Of a stretch of DNA of 13,018 bases, positions 1 through 7,079 are shown piece by piece. The stretch is from UBA8437 sp963694825 (GTDB lineage Bacteria; Planctomycetota; Planctomycetia; Planctomycetales; Planctomycetaceae). How positions within the stretch are numbered: position 1 is the stretch's first letter; the number at the start of each line of letters is the position of its first letter. The stretch lies in contig CAVOEV010000124.1 in assembly GCA_963694825.1 (NCBI GenBank), forward strand, positions 1-13,018, read 5' to 3'. Both the position numbers and the translations under genes were made by a program. The notes beneath the pieces are model-generated. The model made no database searches. It was not told where the DNA came from and worked only from the letters and a program-made list of their open reading frames with translations.

Positions 1-50
1 GAGGCGGGCGAGGTCTTGCTGGAGGATTCGGGTGAGGGCGATTCGGTCAT
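1..50 (-). CDS. possible start of an unidentified protein, cut by the left edge
   Basis: An ATG at 50-48 on the minus strand opens a frame that runs off the window after 16 codons. The visible residues are MTESPSPESSSKTSPA, a Ser/Pro-rich low-complexity stretch that could be a flexible N-terminus. It lies 60 bases downstream of the stop of the DUF1598-type gene on the same strand and in the same frame. No Shine-Dalgarno sequence precedes it (the upstream bases are pyrimidine-rich), so the start rests only on the open frame and position. The product cannot be named, and it may not be a gene. Confidence 0.25.
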   Translation of the reverse strand, partial: MTESPSPESSSKTSPA

Positions 51-110
51 CGGTATGTGTCCGGAGGAAAAGAGCGGTGGGCTGCTGCGGTGGGCTACGG
101 TGGAGCGAGA

Positions 111-1607
111 TCAATCCCACCACCAGGGGTGAGTATCGGGTCGAGTGGTTTTGAGGGCTTTGAGTCGTCGTTGTTGGAACTGTTTGTCATCGGAGATCTT
201 GCTGGGGATTTGTTCGACGGCCTGTTTCGGGCTGAGAAGGACTCCACCGGAGACGAGTCCCAGGACCAGTCGTCCGCGGACACTGCGGGTGTTGTAGATG
301 GACTGGATCTGTTTGGGGACAGTTCCCTTGGCCAGTTTGGCCCGTTCGGTGGAGAGGAAGAACGCCATGTTCCATCCGATTCTCTCGGGCAGTCGTTCTT
401 TTCGGAGCAGTCCGACGAGGATGGTGAGATCGATAAGGTTTTGGAGTTCGGCGAAGACGGGCGATCGATCGGCCAGTTGCGGGAACTTTTCGGTAAAGAT
501 CCTGGCGAATTGTCTTGTGGTGGGTCGAGTCACTACGGCATCGGTCCGTTGGCCGCCGGTCCCGACGAGTTCTTCCTGAGCGTGAAACTGTGCCCGTTGT
601 CCGGCCAATTGAAACGCGAGTCGATCGTCGGTGGTGTAGATAGCTTCGTAGAGTGGTGTGGCCCACCAGCGTTGCATCGAGTTTCCTTGCGGTTTGAGCA
701 GCGAGAGGTGGCTTCGGAGTCCGGCGACCTTGGTGGGATGGACGCCGAGGGCAATGAGTTTCATGTGGATATCGGCTTCGACCATGGCCTGGGCGAAGTG
801 CGAATCGGCGGGCACGCCCCACACACTGATGGTCTGGGGTCCAATGATCCTGGCCAATTGAGCGAAGCGGCTTCGGATGGCCGAGACGGAGGTGGCCGAG
901 CTGTTTTGTTTCAGGAATCGTTTAGCCTGTTCGAGTCGTGCGGGGACGGGGTCGATCGAGACTCCGAGTCCCCGGGACGAGTTTCCGGATCGCAGGGCGA
1001 CGATCAGGTCATCGATTCTCAGCGGTGGCCGACCGGTGGTGACTCCGACCACGCGTCCCTGGGCGTCGGGAGCAAACCCTTCGGCTGGACCGGCGATCAC
1101 CAGGTCGTTGCCGTCGGGATCGACGAACATGTAATCGATTCGCTGCAGTCCGGCCAGGAACTGGATATCGAGCGGTGCTGCGGTGGTCTTGTCCTCATAC
1201 CGGGCACACGCCTGTTCGAGTCGAACAAGCGAGATCATCCGAAGTGGACTCGAGCGGTTGATGTCCTGGGCGAGGTGTGTCTTGGCGAGTGCCTGAGCTT
1301 TCTTTCGAGCCAGCTGGCGAGTTCGGCTGGTGACGAATTGAGTCGAGACAATTCCTCGAGCGTCGATCTTGACGCCTCCACCAAACCCGCCGCCACCGCC
1401 ACCGCCGCCGCCAAATCCTCCGCCCCCGCCTCCCATGCCTCCGCCTCCCCCGCCGAATCCGAACTGAGCGGTGCAGGGAGTATTGGCGAGAGTCAGGATG
1501 AGAGCGGTGACAAGCAGAGTGGCGTGTTGGAGTTGTCGGGTCGGTTGCATGAGTCGAAATCCGGGGCCCGCGGTGTGGTTCGCCTGTCGGTCCATCATAT
1601 GCATCAT
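111..1607 (-). CDS. exported DUF1598-type protein with polyglycine segment
   Basis: This 498-residue protein has a signal-peptide-like segment at residues 20-47 (Arg near its start, hydrophobic core ATLLVTALILTLA, likely cleavage after CTA). A stretch made almost only of Gly with a few Phe and Met follows at 48-79. The rest resembles the DUF1598 family, which I know mainly from planctomycetes: note LRMISLVRLE (122-131), LAGLQRIDYMFVDPDGNDLV with IAGPAEGF (151-178), and MVEADIHMKLIALGV (275-289). The protein probably acts outside the cytoplasmic membrane; its biochemical role is unknown. The longest start, at 1607, lies just past the stop of the CitG-like gene, suggesting translational coupling. 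A start at 1550 would give a more usual signal peptide length. No good Shine-Dalgarno sequence distinguishes the two. The family assignment is from memory of its conserved motifs and is fairly firm; the function is not assigned. Confidence 0.8.
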   Translation of the reverse strand: MMHMMDRQANHTAGPGFRLMQPTRQLQHATLLVTALILTLANTPCTAQFGFGGGGGGMGGGGGGFGGGGGGGGGFGGGVKIDARGIVSTQFVTSRTRQLARKKAQALAKTHLAQDINRSSPLRMISLVRLEQACARYEDKTTAAPLDIQFLAGLQRIDYMFVDPDGNDLVIAGPAEGFAPDAQGRVVGVTTGRPPLRIDDLIVALRSGNSSRGLGVSIDPVPARLEQAKRFLKQNSSATSVSAIRSRFAQLARIIGPQTISVWGVPADSHFAQAMVEADIHMKLIALGVHPTKVAGLRSHLSLLKPQGNSMQRWWATPLYEAIYTTDDRLAFQLAGQRAQFHAQEELVGTGGQRTDAVVTRPTTRQFARIFTEKFPQLADRSPVFAELQNLIDLTILVGLLRKERLPERIGWNMAFFLSTERAKLAKGTVPKQIQSIYNTRSVRGRLVLGLVSGGVLLSPKQAVEQIPSKISDDKQFQQRRLKALKTTRPDTHPWWWD

Positions 1608-1608
1608 A

Positions 1609-2490
1609 TCAATCGGTGGGCACCGGTGGCGTGTGTGGTCGAATCGTATTGAGGTCCGGGGCGACGATGTGATTTTCGCGGAGTGCAGCGAAGAGCACGG
1701 CGGTCACCAGATCGGCGGTGGTTCCGGGGTTGCGTCTGTGCCCATCGGCCCGCAGCCATCGGTCAAAGTGTTCGAGAGCTTCGAGCGACTTGTCGTTGTC
1801 GGGCCAACCGGCCTCGAGTACGTCTCGGGCGTTTTGTGAGGCCTGTTCGGCGGTTGGCCGTCCGCATTTGCGGGCGATCAGTGTGTCGGGAGTTTCGGCC
1901 TGGAGTGTCAGGGCCAGCCGGATCACCTGGTGTTCCCAATCCTGGGCGAACGCCGGACCTGTTGCCAACTTGTTGACGCTATAGTCGAGCACTTGTTCGA
2001 AGCGATCGCAGTAAGCTGCGGCGACTCCGTCTCGATCGGCGGCCGACTTCATGGCGACCATCAATGGAACCGTTGGTGGTTGTGCGACGTCGTGAGTCAC
2101 TGCGTGTCCCAGTCCGCCCGGCCGGGCCAATCGAATGGCCTGATAGACGCATTGGGTATCGTGGTCGTCGAGTTGATCGAGCACTGTTCCGATGCCCGAA
2201 TCGAGTGTTGTGTCGAGTGGGACGGCGGCCAGGGGTGCCAGCAGCAGGATGATGCCGAGGTTGGTGTTGCCTGGTGCGACCAGGGTGGTGGCCCGGACCG
2301 CCTCGAGAATCGCCGGTCCGACTCGCATTGTGTTGGCATCGGCGAGAATCTCGGCGACGGCATCTGCCGAGCGGACCAGGTCGGCGTAGGTCATGTCGAC
2401 AAAGGCTGCGGCCGGATGCACATTCCCCGGCTTGGCCGCGGTCGCCTCGAGCAGGCAGGCCGCACGGATAGTCTTGGCGAGTGCGAACAT
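1609..2490 (-). CDS. CitG/MdcB-family triphosphoribosyl-dephospho-CoA synthase-like protein
   Basis: The 293-residue protein belongs to the family of CitG and MdcB, which make the 2'-(5''-triphosphoribosyl)-3'-dephospho-CoA precursor of the citrate lyase and malonate decarboxylase prosthetic group from ATP and dephospho-CoA. Family motifs are AKPGNVHP (19-26), VAPGNTNLGI (71-80), PDTLIARKCG (201-210) and NPGTTADL (254-261). No citrate lyase, malonate decarboxylase or CitX gene is present, so the substrate may differ; the NPGTTADL form reminds me of the branch found in archaea and planctomycetes. I chose the ATG at 2490 because homology begins about 15 residues later. An ATG at 2550 would add a Pro/Arg-rich stretch (MPLPPPPLRPARPR) unlike the family. 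The stop is immediately before the start of the DUF1598-type gene, so an operon is likely. The family is sure; the reaction in this organism is not. Confidence 0.85.
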   Translation of the reverse strand: MFALAKTIRAACLLEATAAKPGNVHPAAAFVDMTYADLVRSADAVAEILADANTMRVGPAILEAVRATTLVAPGNTNLGIILLLAPLAAVPLDTTLDSGIGTVLDQLDDHDTQCVYQAIRLARPGGLGHAVTHDVAQPPTVPLMVAMKSAADRDGVAAAYCDRFEQVLDYSVNKLATGPAFAQDWEHQVIRLALTLQAETPDTLIARKCGRPTAEQASQNARDVLEAGWPDNDKSLEALEHFDRWLRADGHRRNPGTTADLVTAVLFAALRENHIVAPDLNTIRPHTPPVPTD

Positions 2491-2590
2491 GTTGAACAGC
2501 AAGACCAGTCTTGGACGAGCCGGCCGGAGAGGCGGCGGTGGGAGGGGCATTGTACCGAGTTGTTCATCGGCTGTTCAGCCGGGAGGGCGC

Positions 2591-2620
2591 TTGACCGTTC
2601 GGGTCGACGCTGCTTACAAC
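2591..2620 (+). promoter_or_regulatory. candidate sigma70-type promoter for the DapA-family lyase
   Basis: TTGACC (2591-2596) and TACAAC (2615-2620) are spaced by 18 bases and match the -35 consensus at 5 of 6 and the -10 consensus at 4 of 6 positions. Transcription would start near 2627, giving a leader of about 90 bases that contains the four 9-bp repeats before the ATG at 2716. This is pattern matching only; planctomycete promoters are poorly defined. Confidence 0.35.
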
Positions 2621-2650
2621 GCTTTGAGGGTGCCGGTCGGGGTATCTTCC

Positions 2651-2686
2651 GATCAGCGAGATCAGCGAGATCAGCGAGATCAGCGA
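2651..2686 (+). repeat. four perfect tandem copies of a 9-bp unit
   Basis: The unit GATCAGCGA occurs four times head to tail without a mismatch, ending 29 bases before the ATG of the downstream lyase. It lies in the non-coding spacer between the divergent CitG-like and lyase genes, probably in the lyase mRNA leader. It could be a simple-sequence expansion or a set of regulator binding sites. The unit is not palindromic as a whole, though GATC is. The length in multiples of three is expected from a 9-bp unit and does not imply coding. Confidence 0.9.
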
Positions 2687-2715
2687 CACAGTGTATTGAA
2701 CCACCGGGACCAGCC

Positions 2716-3660
2716 ATGACGATCGAATATGACAGCAGCCTGTTGCGGACCGTTCACCTGGTGCCATTGACGGCATTTGGCGAGGACGGCCGGATCGATG
2801 TGTCGGTGCAGTCGAATCATGTCACGCGGATGTACGCTGCGGGGATGCGTGTCTTCTTGCCAGCTGCGGGGACGAGTGAATTCCAGAGTTTATCGGCCGA
2901 CGAGGTGGTTGAGCTGGTACGGATCACTCGAGAGAATTCCGCACCAGACGCTCAGATCTTTGCACCGGTTGGCTTGCAAGTGGGCCATGCGATCGACGTG
3001 GGCCGTCGTTCGCTCGAGGCGGGAGCCACCGGGATCATGTTCATGCCGTTCGTGCACCCCTACATGAGTGACGCGGGTGCTCGGGACTATTATCTCGAGG
3101 TGATGGATGCGGTCCCGAGTCCGACGTTGATCTACCGCAAGGGTCCGATTCCGACCGATCAGTTGTTGCTCGAGTTGGCGGACGATCCGCGGGTGGTGGG
3201 TGTGAAGTACGCGGTCAACCAGATGCATGAATTCCGCACGACGGTCCTGGCCGACGGTGGCCGGATCGAGTGGCTGTGCGGATCGGCCGAGCGGTTTGCT
3301 CCGTTTTACATGCTGGTTGGATCGGGTGGTTACACCACCGGAGCCGGCAACCTGACTCCTTGTGTCACGCTCGCGATGCACGCGGCGTTGTCGGCCGGCG
3401 AGTACCAGGAGGCGTTGGAGTTGCAGTCGGTGTTGTTGCCGATCGAGGATTACCGGGCGCGGTCTGGCGACAGTTTCAACGTGTCGATGTTGAAGTACGC
3501 AATGAGTCTGGTGGGATCCGATTTCGGGCCCCCGCGCGCTCCTGGGCGTCAGCTGTCCGTTGACGAGCGATTGGAGATCGACGCGTTGATGGCTCCGATC
3601 CTGGAGATCGAGAGCAGCATGCGAGCCGAGCTGGTCGATGTGGGACTGACCGATTCGTGA
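2716..3660 (+). CDS. DapA/NAL-family (class I aldolase) lyase, possibly sugar-acid dehydratase-like
   Basis: This 314-residue TIM-barrel protein has the usual length of the DapA/N-acetylneuraminate lyase/KDG dehydratase family, which forms a Schiff base between a barrel Lys and a 2-oxo acid. The Schiff-base Lys is K164 in VVGVKYAVNQ, and the catalytic Tyr is Y140 in LIYRKG, where most members have YN.P. The substrate-carboxylate loop reads AAGTSEFQSLS (50-60), closer to the GTGEFFSL of 5-dehydro-4-deoxyglucarate dehydratases than to the GTTGE of DapA. GSGGYTTGAGN (202-212) lies in the C-terminal barrel part. The reaction is probably a retro-aldol or dehydration step giving a 2-oxo acid; substrate unknown. 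The frame is open far upstream to 1930, but homology begins at the ATG at 2716. It has its own candidate promoter and converges on ppdK, with six bases between stop codons. Confidence 0.85.
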   Translation: MTIEYDSSLLRTVHLVPLTAFGEDGRIDVSVQSNHVTRMYAAGMRVFLPAAGTSEFQSLSADEVVELVRITRENSAPDAQIFAPVGLQVGHAIDVGRRSLEAGATGIMFMPFVHPYMSDAGARDYYLEVMDAVPSPTLIYRKGPIPTDQLLLELADDPRVVGVKYAVNQMHEFRTTVLADGGRIEWLCGSAERFAPFYMLVGSGGYTTGAGNLTPCVTLAMHAALSAGEYQEALELQSVLLPIEDYRARSGDSFNVSMLKYAMSLVGSDFGPPRAPGRQLSVDERLEIDALMAPILEIESSMRAELVDVGLTDS

Positions 3661-3666
3661 CGTCGA

Positions 3667-6411
3667 TCAGGTGGCCGACGCGAGAGCTTCCTGAGCGGCG
3701 GCGAGCCGAGCGATGGGCACTCGGTAGGGTGAGCAGCTGACGTAGTTGAGTCCGGCTCGGTGGCAGAACATCACGCTGGCCGGGTCGCCACCGTGTTCTC
3801 CGCAGATGCCGATCTTGAGATCACTTCGAGTCGATCGTCCTCCGGCGACGCCCAGTTCAATCAACCGGCCGACTCCACCCGGATCGATCGACTGGAACGG
3901 GTCAAACGGCACGATGTCGTTTTCCTGGTAGTATCCGATGAATCCGCCGTAGTCATCGCGACTCATCCCCAGGCAAGTTTGTGTCAGGTCGTTGGTCCCG
4001 AAGCTGAAGAACTCGGCTGTCTCGGCAATCTCATCACTTCTCAGTGCGGCTCGAGGGACTTCGATCATGGTCCCGATTTGGTAATCGACCGTGGTTCCGG
4101 TTTCGGCGAAGACGGCTTCGGCGGTTTTGCGGACGATGTCGGCCTGGTTATCGATTTCGGTCTGGAAGGCGACGAGTGGGACCATAACTTCCGGGTGAAC
4201 ATCGATGCCTTCGGCCGCGACGGTCACGGCGGCCTGCATGATGGCTCGAGCCTGCATCGCGGTGATTTCGGGATAGACGATTCCCAATCGGCAGCCTCGG
4301 TGTCCGAGCATGGGATTTTCTTCGTGCAACTCGGCTGTCCGGGCGCGGACCTCATCGATGGAGATCCCCAGTTGAGTCGCCAGCCGATCGGCCAGGTCGG
4401 GTTGTTCTTCGAGGTGTCGTTCGGAGAGGAATTCGTGGAGTGGGGGATCGAGCAGTCGGATGGTGACTGGTCGTCCCTGCATGGCTCGGAAGAGGCCGGT
4501 GAATTCTTCCTGCTGGAACGGGAGCAGCCGGTTGATGGCGGCCAGTCGCGTGTCGGGGTCACGTGCCAGGATCATCTCGCGGATTTCCTCGAGATGTTCC
4601 AGGAACATGTGTTCGGTGCGGCAGAGCCCGATGCCCTCGGCTCCGAACGCCACCGCTTCGATCGCCTGATCGGGCAGATCGGCGTTGGTGCGGACACCGA
4701 GTGTTCGGTACTGGTCGACCCATTCCATCAACTGGGCGTAGTTCTGATAGGCCAGAGATTCGTCGGGGTCGATGGTGTTTTTGATCAGGACGTTAACGAT
4801 TTCGCTTTCGGTGGTTTTGACCATCCCGGTGAACACTTCACCGGTGAACCCATCGATACTGATCGGGTCGCCGGTTTTGAGGACTGTGTCGCCGACGGAG
4901 ACGGTTCCGGCGGTGTAGTCGACGTTGAGTTCATTGGCCCCGACGATGCAGGTCTTGCCCATTTGTCGGCTGACGAGTGCTGCGTGCGAGCTGGCTCCAC
5001 CGAATGCCGTGAGAATGCCCTGAGCGGCTCTCATTCCACGCAGGTCCTCGGGGCTGGTCTCTCGGCGAACGAGGATCAGTGGTTCGTCGGGGTTGATGTT
5101 GTGGAGTCGTTCGGCTTCGGCGGCGGTCAGGCAGATGGTTCCCGAGGCGGCACCGGGCCCGGCGTTGATGCCCTTGGTCAGCAGTCGCCCGTCTGCTTCG
5201 GCATCGGCTTTGCCCTGCGGGTCGAAGACCGGTTGTAGCAGTTGATTGAGATCATCGGCGGGGATGCGTCGTTTTTCGAGAGCCTGTTCGGAGGTGATCA
5301 AGCCTTCGTTGACGAGGTCGACGGCGATCCTGACGGCGGCGAATCCGGTGCGTTTGGCGTTTCGGGTCTGCAGCAGCCAGACGCGTCCCTTCTGGACGGT
5401 GAACTCGATGTCCTGCACGTCCTGGTAGTGGTTTTCGAGCGTCTTGCCGATCGTTTCGAGTTGTTCGTAGACTTCGGGCATTTCGTCCTTGAGCGACGTT
5501 TCGATCCGTTTGGGAGTGCGGATGCCGGCGACGACGTCTTCGCCCTGTGCGTTGATCAGGTAGTCGCCGTTGAAGCCGGGAGCCCCCATCGAGCAGTCTC
5601 GAGTGAGTCCGACTCCGGTGGCACAATCGTCACCGAGATTTCCATAGACCATGGCCTGAACGTTGCAGGCTGTGCCCCAGCCATGAGGGATTCCGTAGTC
5701 GCGGCGGTAGACGATTGCCCGATCGTTGTTCCAGCTGCCAAAGACGGCACCGACGGCGGACCAGATCTGGTCGATCGGGTCGTCGGGAAAGTTCTGTCCG
5801 GTTCGCTGCTGGATCTCGGCCTTGAATTCGGCAACGAGTTGCTGCAGTTGTTCGGCCGAGAGTTCCGAGTCGTACTTGACACCGGCGGCCGTTTTTTTTG
5901 CCTCGAGCAGCACCTCGAACGGATCCTCGTGCTCGTCGTCACCGGCTCGGACTCCCAGTACCACGTCACCGAACATCTGGATGAACCGTCGATAGCTGTC
6001 CCAGGCGAACTGTTCGTTGCCCGAGTGATTGGCGAGGGCTTGGACGGAGTTGTCGTTGAGTCCGATGTTGAGGACGGTGTCCATCATGCCCGGCATCGAT
6101 TCCCGAGCTCCAGACCGGCAGGAGACGAGCAGGGGATTGGTGTCGCACCCCAGCTTGGCTCCCATCACGTCTTCGACCTGAGTGAGTGCCGTGGCCACTT
6201 GTTCTCGCAATCCGTCGGGGTAGGCTCCGTCGTTGTCACTGAAGTGATTGCAGACTTCGGTGGGGATCGTGAACCCGGCCGGCACCTGGACTCCGATCCG
6301 GGTCATTTCGGCGAGGTTGGCACCCTTGCCGCCGAGCGAGTTCTTCATGTCGGTCGAGCCATCGGCCTGACCACCGCCGAAGAAATAGACGTACTTGGGT
6401 GTATCCGCCAT
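3667..6411 (-). CDS. ppdK: pyruvate, phosphate dikinase
   Basis: The 914-residue protein is the full length of PPDK, which interconverts pyruvate + ATP + Pi with PEP + AMP + PPi in the cytoplasm. The N-terminal ATP-binding domain starts at YFFGGG with SLGGKGANLAEM (25-36) and contains SCRSGARESMPGMMDT (97-112). The swivelling phosphohistidine domain has GGASSHAALVSRQMGK (471-486) with catalytic H476. The C-terminal PEP/pyruvate barrel has GLCRTEHMF (595-603), FGTNDLTQ (804-811) and GICGEHGGDP (868-877) with catalytic C870. Serine 474 occupies the position of the Thr that the plant regulatory protein phosphorylates; no such regulator gene is in the window. The reversible, PPi-dependent step can serve glycolysis or gluconeogenesis. 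It appears monocistronic: convergent with the lyase and divergent from the FHA gene. No strong Shine-Dalgarno precedes the ATG at 6411, but the N-terminus fits the family. Confidence 0.97.
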   Translation of the reverse strand: MADTPKYVYFFGGGQADGSTDMKNSLGGKGANLAEMTRIGVQVPAGFTIPTEVCNHFSDNDGAYPDGLREQVATALTQVEDVMGAKLGCDTNPLLVSCRSGARESMPGMMDTVLNIGLNDNSVQALANHSGNEQFAWDSYRRFIQMFGDVVLGVRAGDDEHEDPFEVLLEAKKTAAGVKYDSELSAEQLQQLVAEFKAEIQQRTGQNFPDDPIDQIWSAVGAVFGSWNNDRAIVYRRDYGIPHGWGTACNVQAMVYGNLGDDCATGVGLTRDCSMGAPGFNGDYLINAQGEDVVAGIRTPKRIETSLKDEMPEVYEQLETIGKTLENHYQDVQDIEFTVQKGRVWLLQTRNAKRTGFAAVRIAVDLVNEGLITSEQALEKRRIPADDLNQLLQPVFDPQGKADAEADGRLLTKGINAGPGAASGTICLTAAEAERLHNINPDEPLILVRRETSPEDLRGMRAAQGILTAFGGASSHAALVSRQMGKTCIVGANELNVDYTAGTVSVGDTVLKTGDPISIDGFTGEVFTGMVKTTESEIVNVLIKNTIDPDESLAYQNYAQLMEWVDQYRTLGVRTNADLPDQAIEAVAFGAEGIGLCRTEHMFLEHLEEIREMILARDPDTRLAAINRLLPFQQEEFTGLFRAMQGRPVTIRLLDPPLHEFLSERHLEEQPDLADRLATQLGISIDEVRARTAELHEENPMLGHRGCRLGIVYPEITAMQARAIMQAAVTVAAEGIDVHPEVMVPLVAFQTEIDNQADIVRKTAEAVFAETGTTVDYQIGTMIEVPRAALRSDEIAETAEFFSFGTNDLTQTCLGMSRDDYGGFIGYYQENDIVPFDPFQSIDPGGVGRLIELGVAGGRSTRSDLKIGICGEHGGDPASVMFCHRAGLNYVSCSPYRVPIARLAAAQEALASAT

Positions 6412-6465
6412 GAATCGGGAGCCTGTTGAGCGGTGAAGCGGGTTGGTGAAATAATCAAGCCATCA

Positions 6466-6494
6466 ACGCTAACAGCCGTCTAGAAGACCGTCAA
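6466..6494 (-). promoter_or_regulatory. candidate ppdK promoter
   Basis: On the minus strand, TTGACG (6494-6489) lies 17 bases before TAGCGT (6471-6466), upstream of the ppdK start at 6411. The -35 matches consensus at 5 of 6 positions, but the -10 at only 3 of 6, so the call is weak. The leader would be about 50 bases. Confidence 0.25.
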
Positions 6495-6554
6495 GAACCG
6501 CCAATTGGGTCATTTTCGGGAGCGGGACCAGGGTGGTGCGATGTTGTTGAGAGC

Positions 6555-6582
6555 TTGACTTGTGTGACGGGGTCCTGAGAAT
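6555..6582 (+). promoter_or_regulatory. candidate promoter for the FHA gene
   Basis: TTGACT (6555-6560) is followed after 16 bases by GAGAAT (6577-6582), which matches the -10 consensus at 4 of 6. It lies close to the Shine-Dalgarno at 6591, so the leader would be only about 20 bases. This is weak evidence from pattern alone. Together with the opposite candidate it would make 6412-6607 a divergent regulatory region. Confidence 0.25.
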
Positions 6583-6590
6583 CAGGGGAA

Positions 6591-6595
6591 AGGAG
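6591..6595 (+). promoter_or_regulatory. Shine-Dalgarno sequence of the FHA gene
   Basis: AGGAG, within AAAGGAG, lies 12 bases before the ATG at 6608. It favours that start over the upstream in-frame start at 6560, which would precede the ribosome binding site and add 16 residues without FHA similarity. Confidence 0.6.
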
Positions 6596-6607
6596 TCTTC
6601 AGTCACC

Positions 6608-7045
6608 ATGCAAGCTCGCATCGTATCTCTCGACGGTCAGACCAGCATTTCGCTCAAGAACGATATCACCGTCGTCGGTCGCAAGCGTGGTGTGTGTGAC
6701 GTGTTTCTGGATCGCGGCAACGTATCGAAGCTGCATTGTCTGATCATCAAGACCGACGGATTGCTGATAGTCCGCGACCTGGGCAGCACGAACGGCACAC
6801 TGGTCAACGGTCAGCGTGTCAGCCGTGGTGCGTTGTTGCCCGGCGACGAGTTGTCGTTTGCGAGCCTGACGTTCCAGGTCCAGTTCGGGGCGGGTGCGGG
6901 AGATGGGGCGATGTTACCGGCCGAGCGGACCGAGGTGATGCCGGCGGTACCCGATCCGGGAGTTGGAGCGGATGTGCTCGAGTCGCTGTCGTCGGATCCG
7001 GAGTCGTCGGACCAGTTCGACGAGTTTCCTCTGCAGGATATCTAG
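6608..7045 (+). CDS. small FHA-domain (phosphothreonine-binding) protein
   Basis: The 145-residue protein is one forkhead-associated domain plus a C-terminal tail. FHA hallmarks are G24-R25 in TVVGRKRG, S40 and H43 in SKLHC, and GSTNGTLVNG (59-68); these residues form the phosphothreonine-binding loops. The domain fills about residues 1-93. The tail (94-145) is low-complexity, Gly/Pro then acidic, and contains the threonine T109 in ERTEVMP. It has no membrane segment or enzyme domain. FHA proteins usually act as readers of Ser/Thr kinase signals, of which planctomycetes have many; no kinase is in the window. The gene is divergent from ppdK (196-bp spacer) and convergent with lpxI (34 bases between stops). 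Its partner is unknown. The domain call is very firm. Confidence 0.93.
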   Translation: MQARIVSLDGQTSISLKNDITVVGRKRGVCDVFLDRGNVSKLHCLIIKTDGLLIVRDLGSTNGTLVNGQRVSRGALLPGDELSFASLTFQVQFGAGAGDGAMLPAERTEVMPAVPDPGVGADVLESLSSDPESSDQFDEFPLQDI

Positions 7046-7079
7046 CTGCGTCGGATTGGGTGCGAGGCGTGCGGTGGCA

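Noticed and set aside
57..1652. 531-codon plus-strand open frame across the DUF1598-type gene
   Set aside because: It is the antisense shadow of the minus-strand gene: no family similarity, low-complexity Ser/Gly/Asp-rich protein. The opposite strand has a signal peptide and conserved motifs.
1930..2715. N-terminal extension of the DapA-family lyase back to 1930
   Set aside because: This part is antisense to the CitG-like gene and crosses the promoter and repeats; lyase homology begins at the ATG at 2716.
5893..5900. Run of eight A (minus strand) in ppdK containing an in-frame A AAA AAA slippery heptamer
   Set aside because: It encodes Ala-Lys-Lys-Thr in a continuous, full-length enzyme, and I see no sign that a shifted product is used. 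Slippage would simply truncate PPDK, so it is probably incidental.
3760..6429. Long plus-strand open frames (492 and 395 codons) opposite ppdK
   Set aside because: They mirror the codon bias of ppdK in this GC-rich DNA. The PPDK on the other strand is complete with all catalytic motifs.
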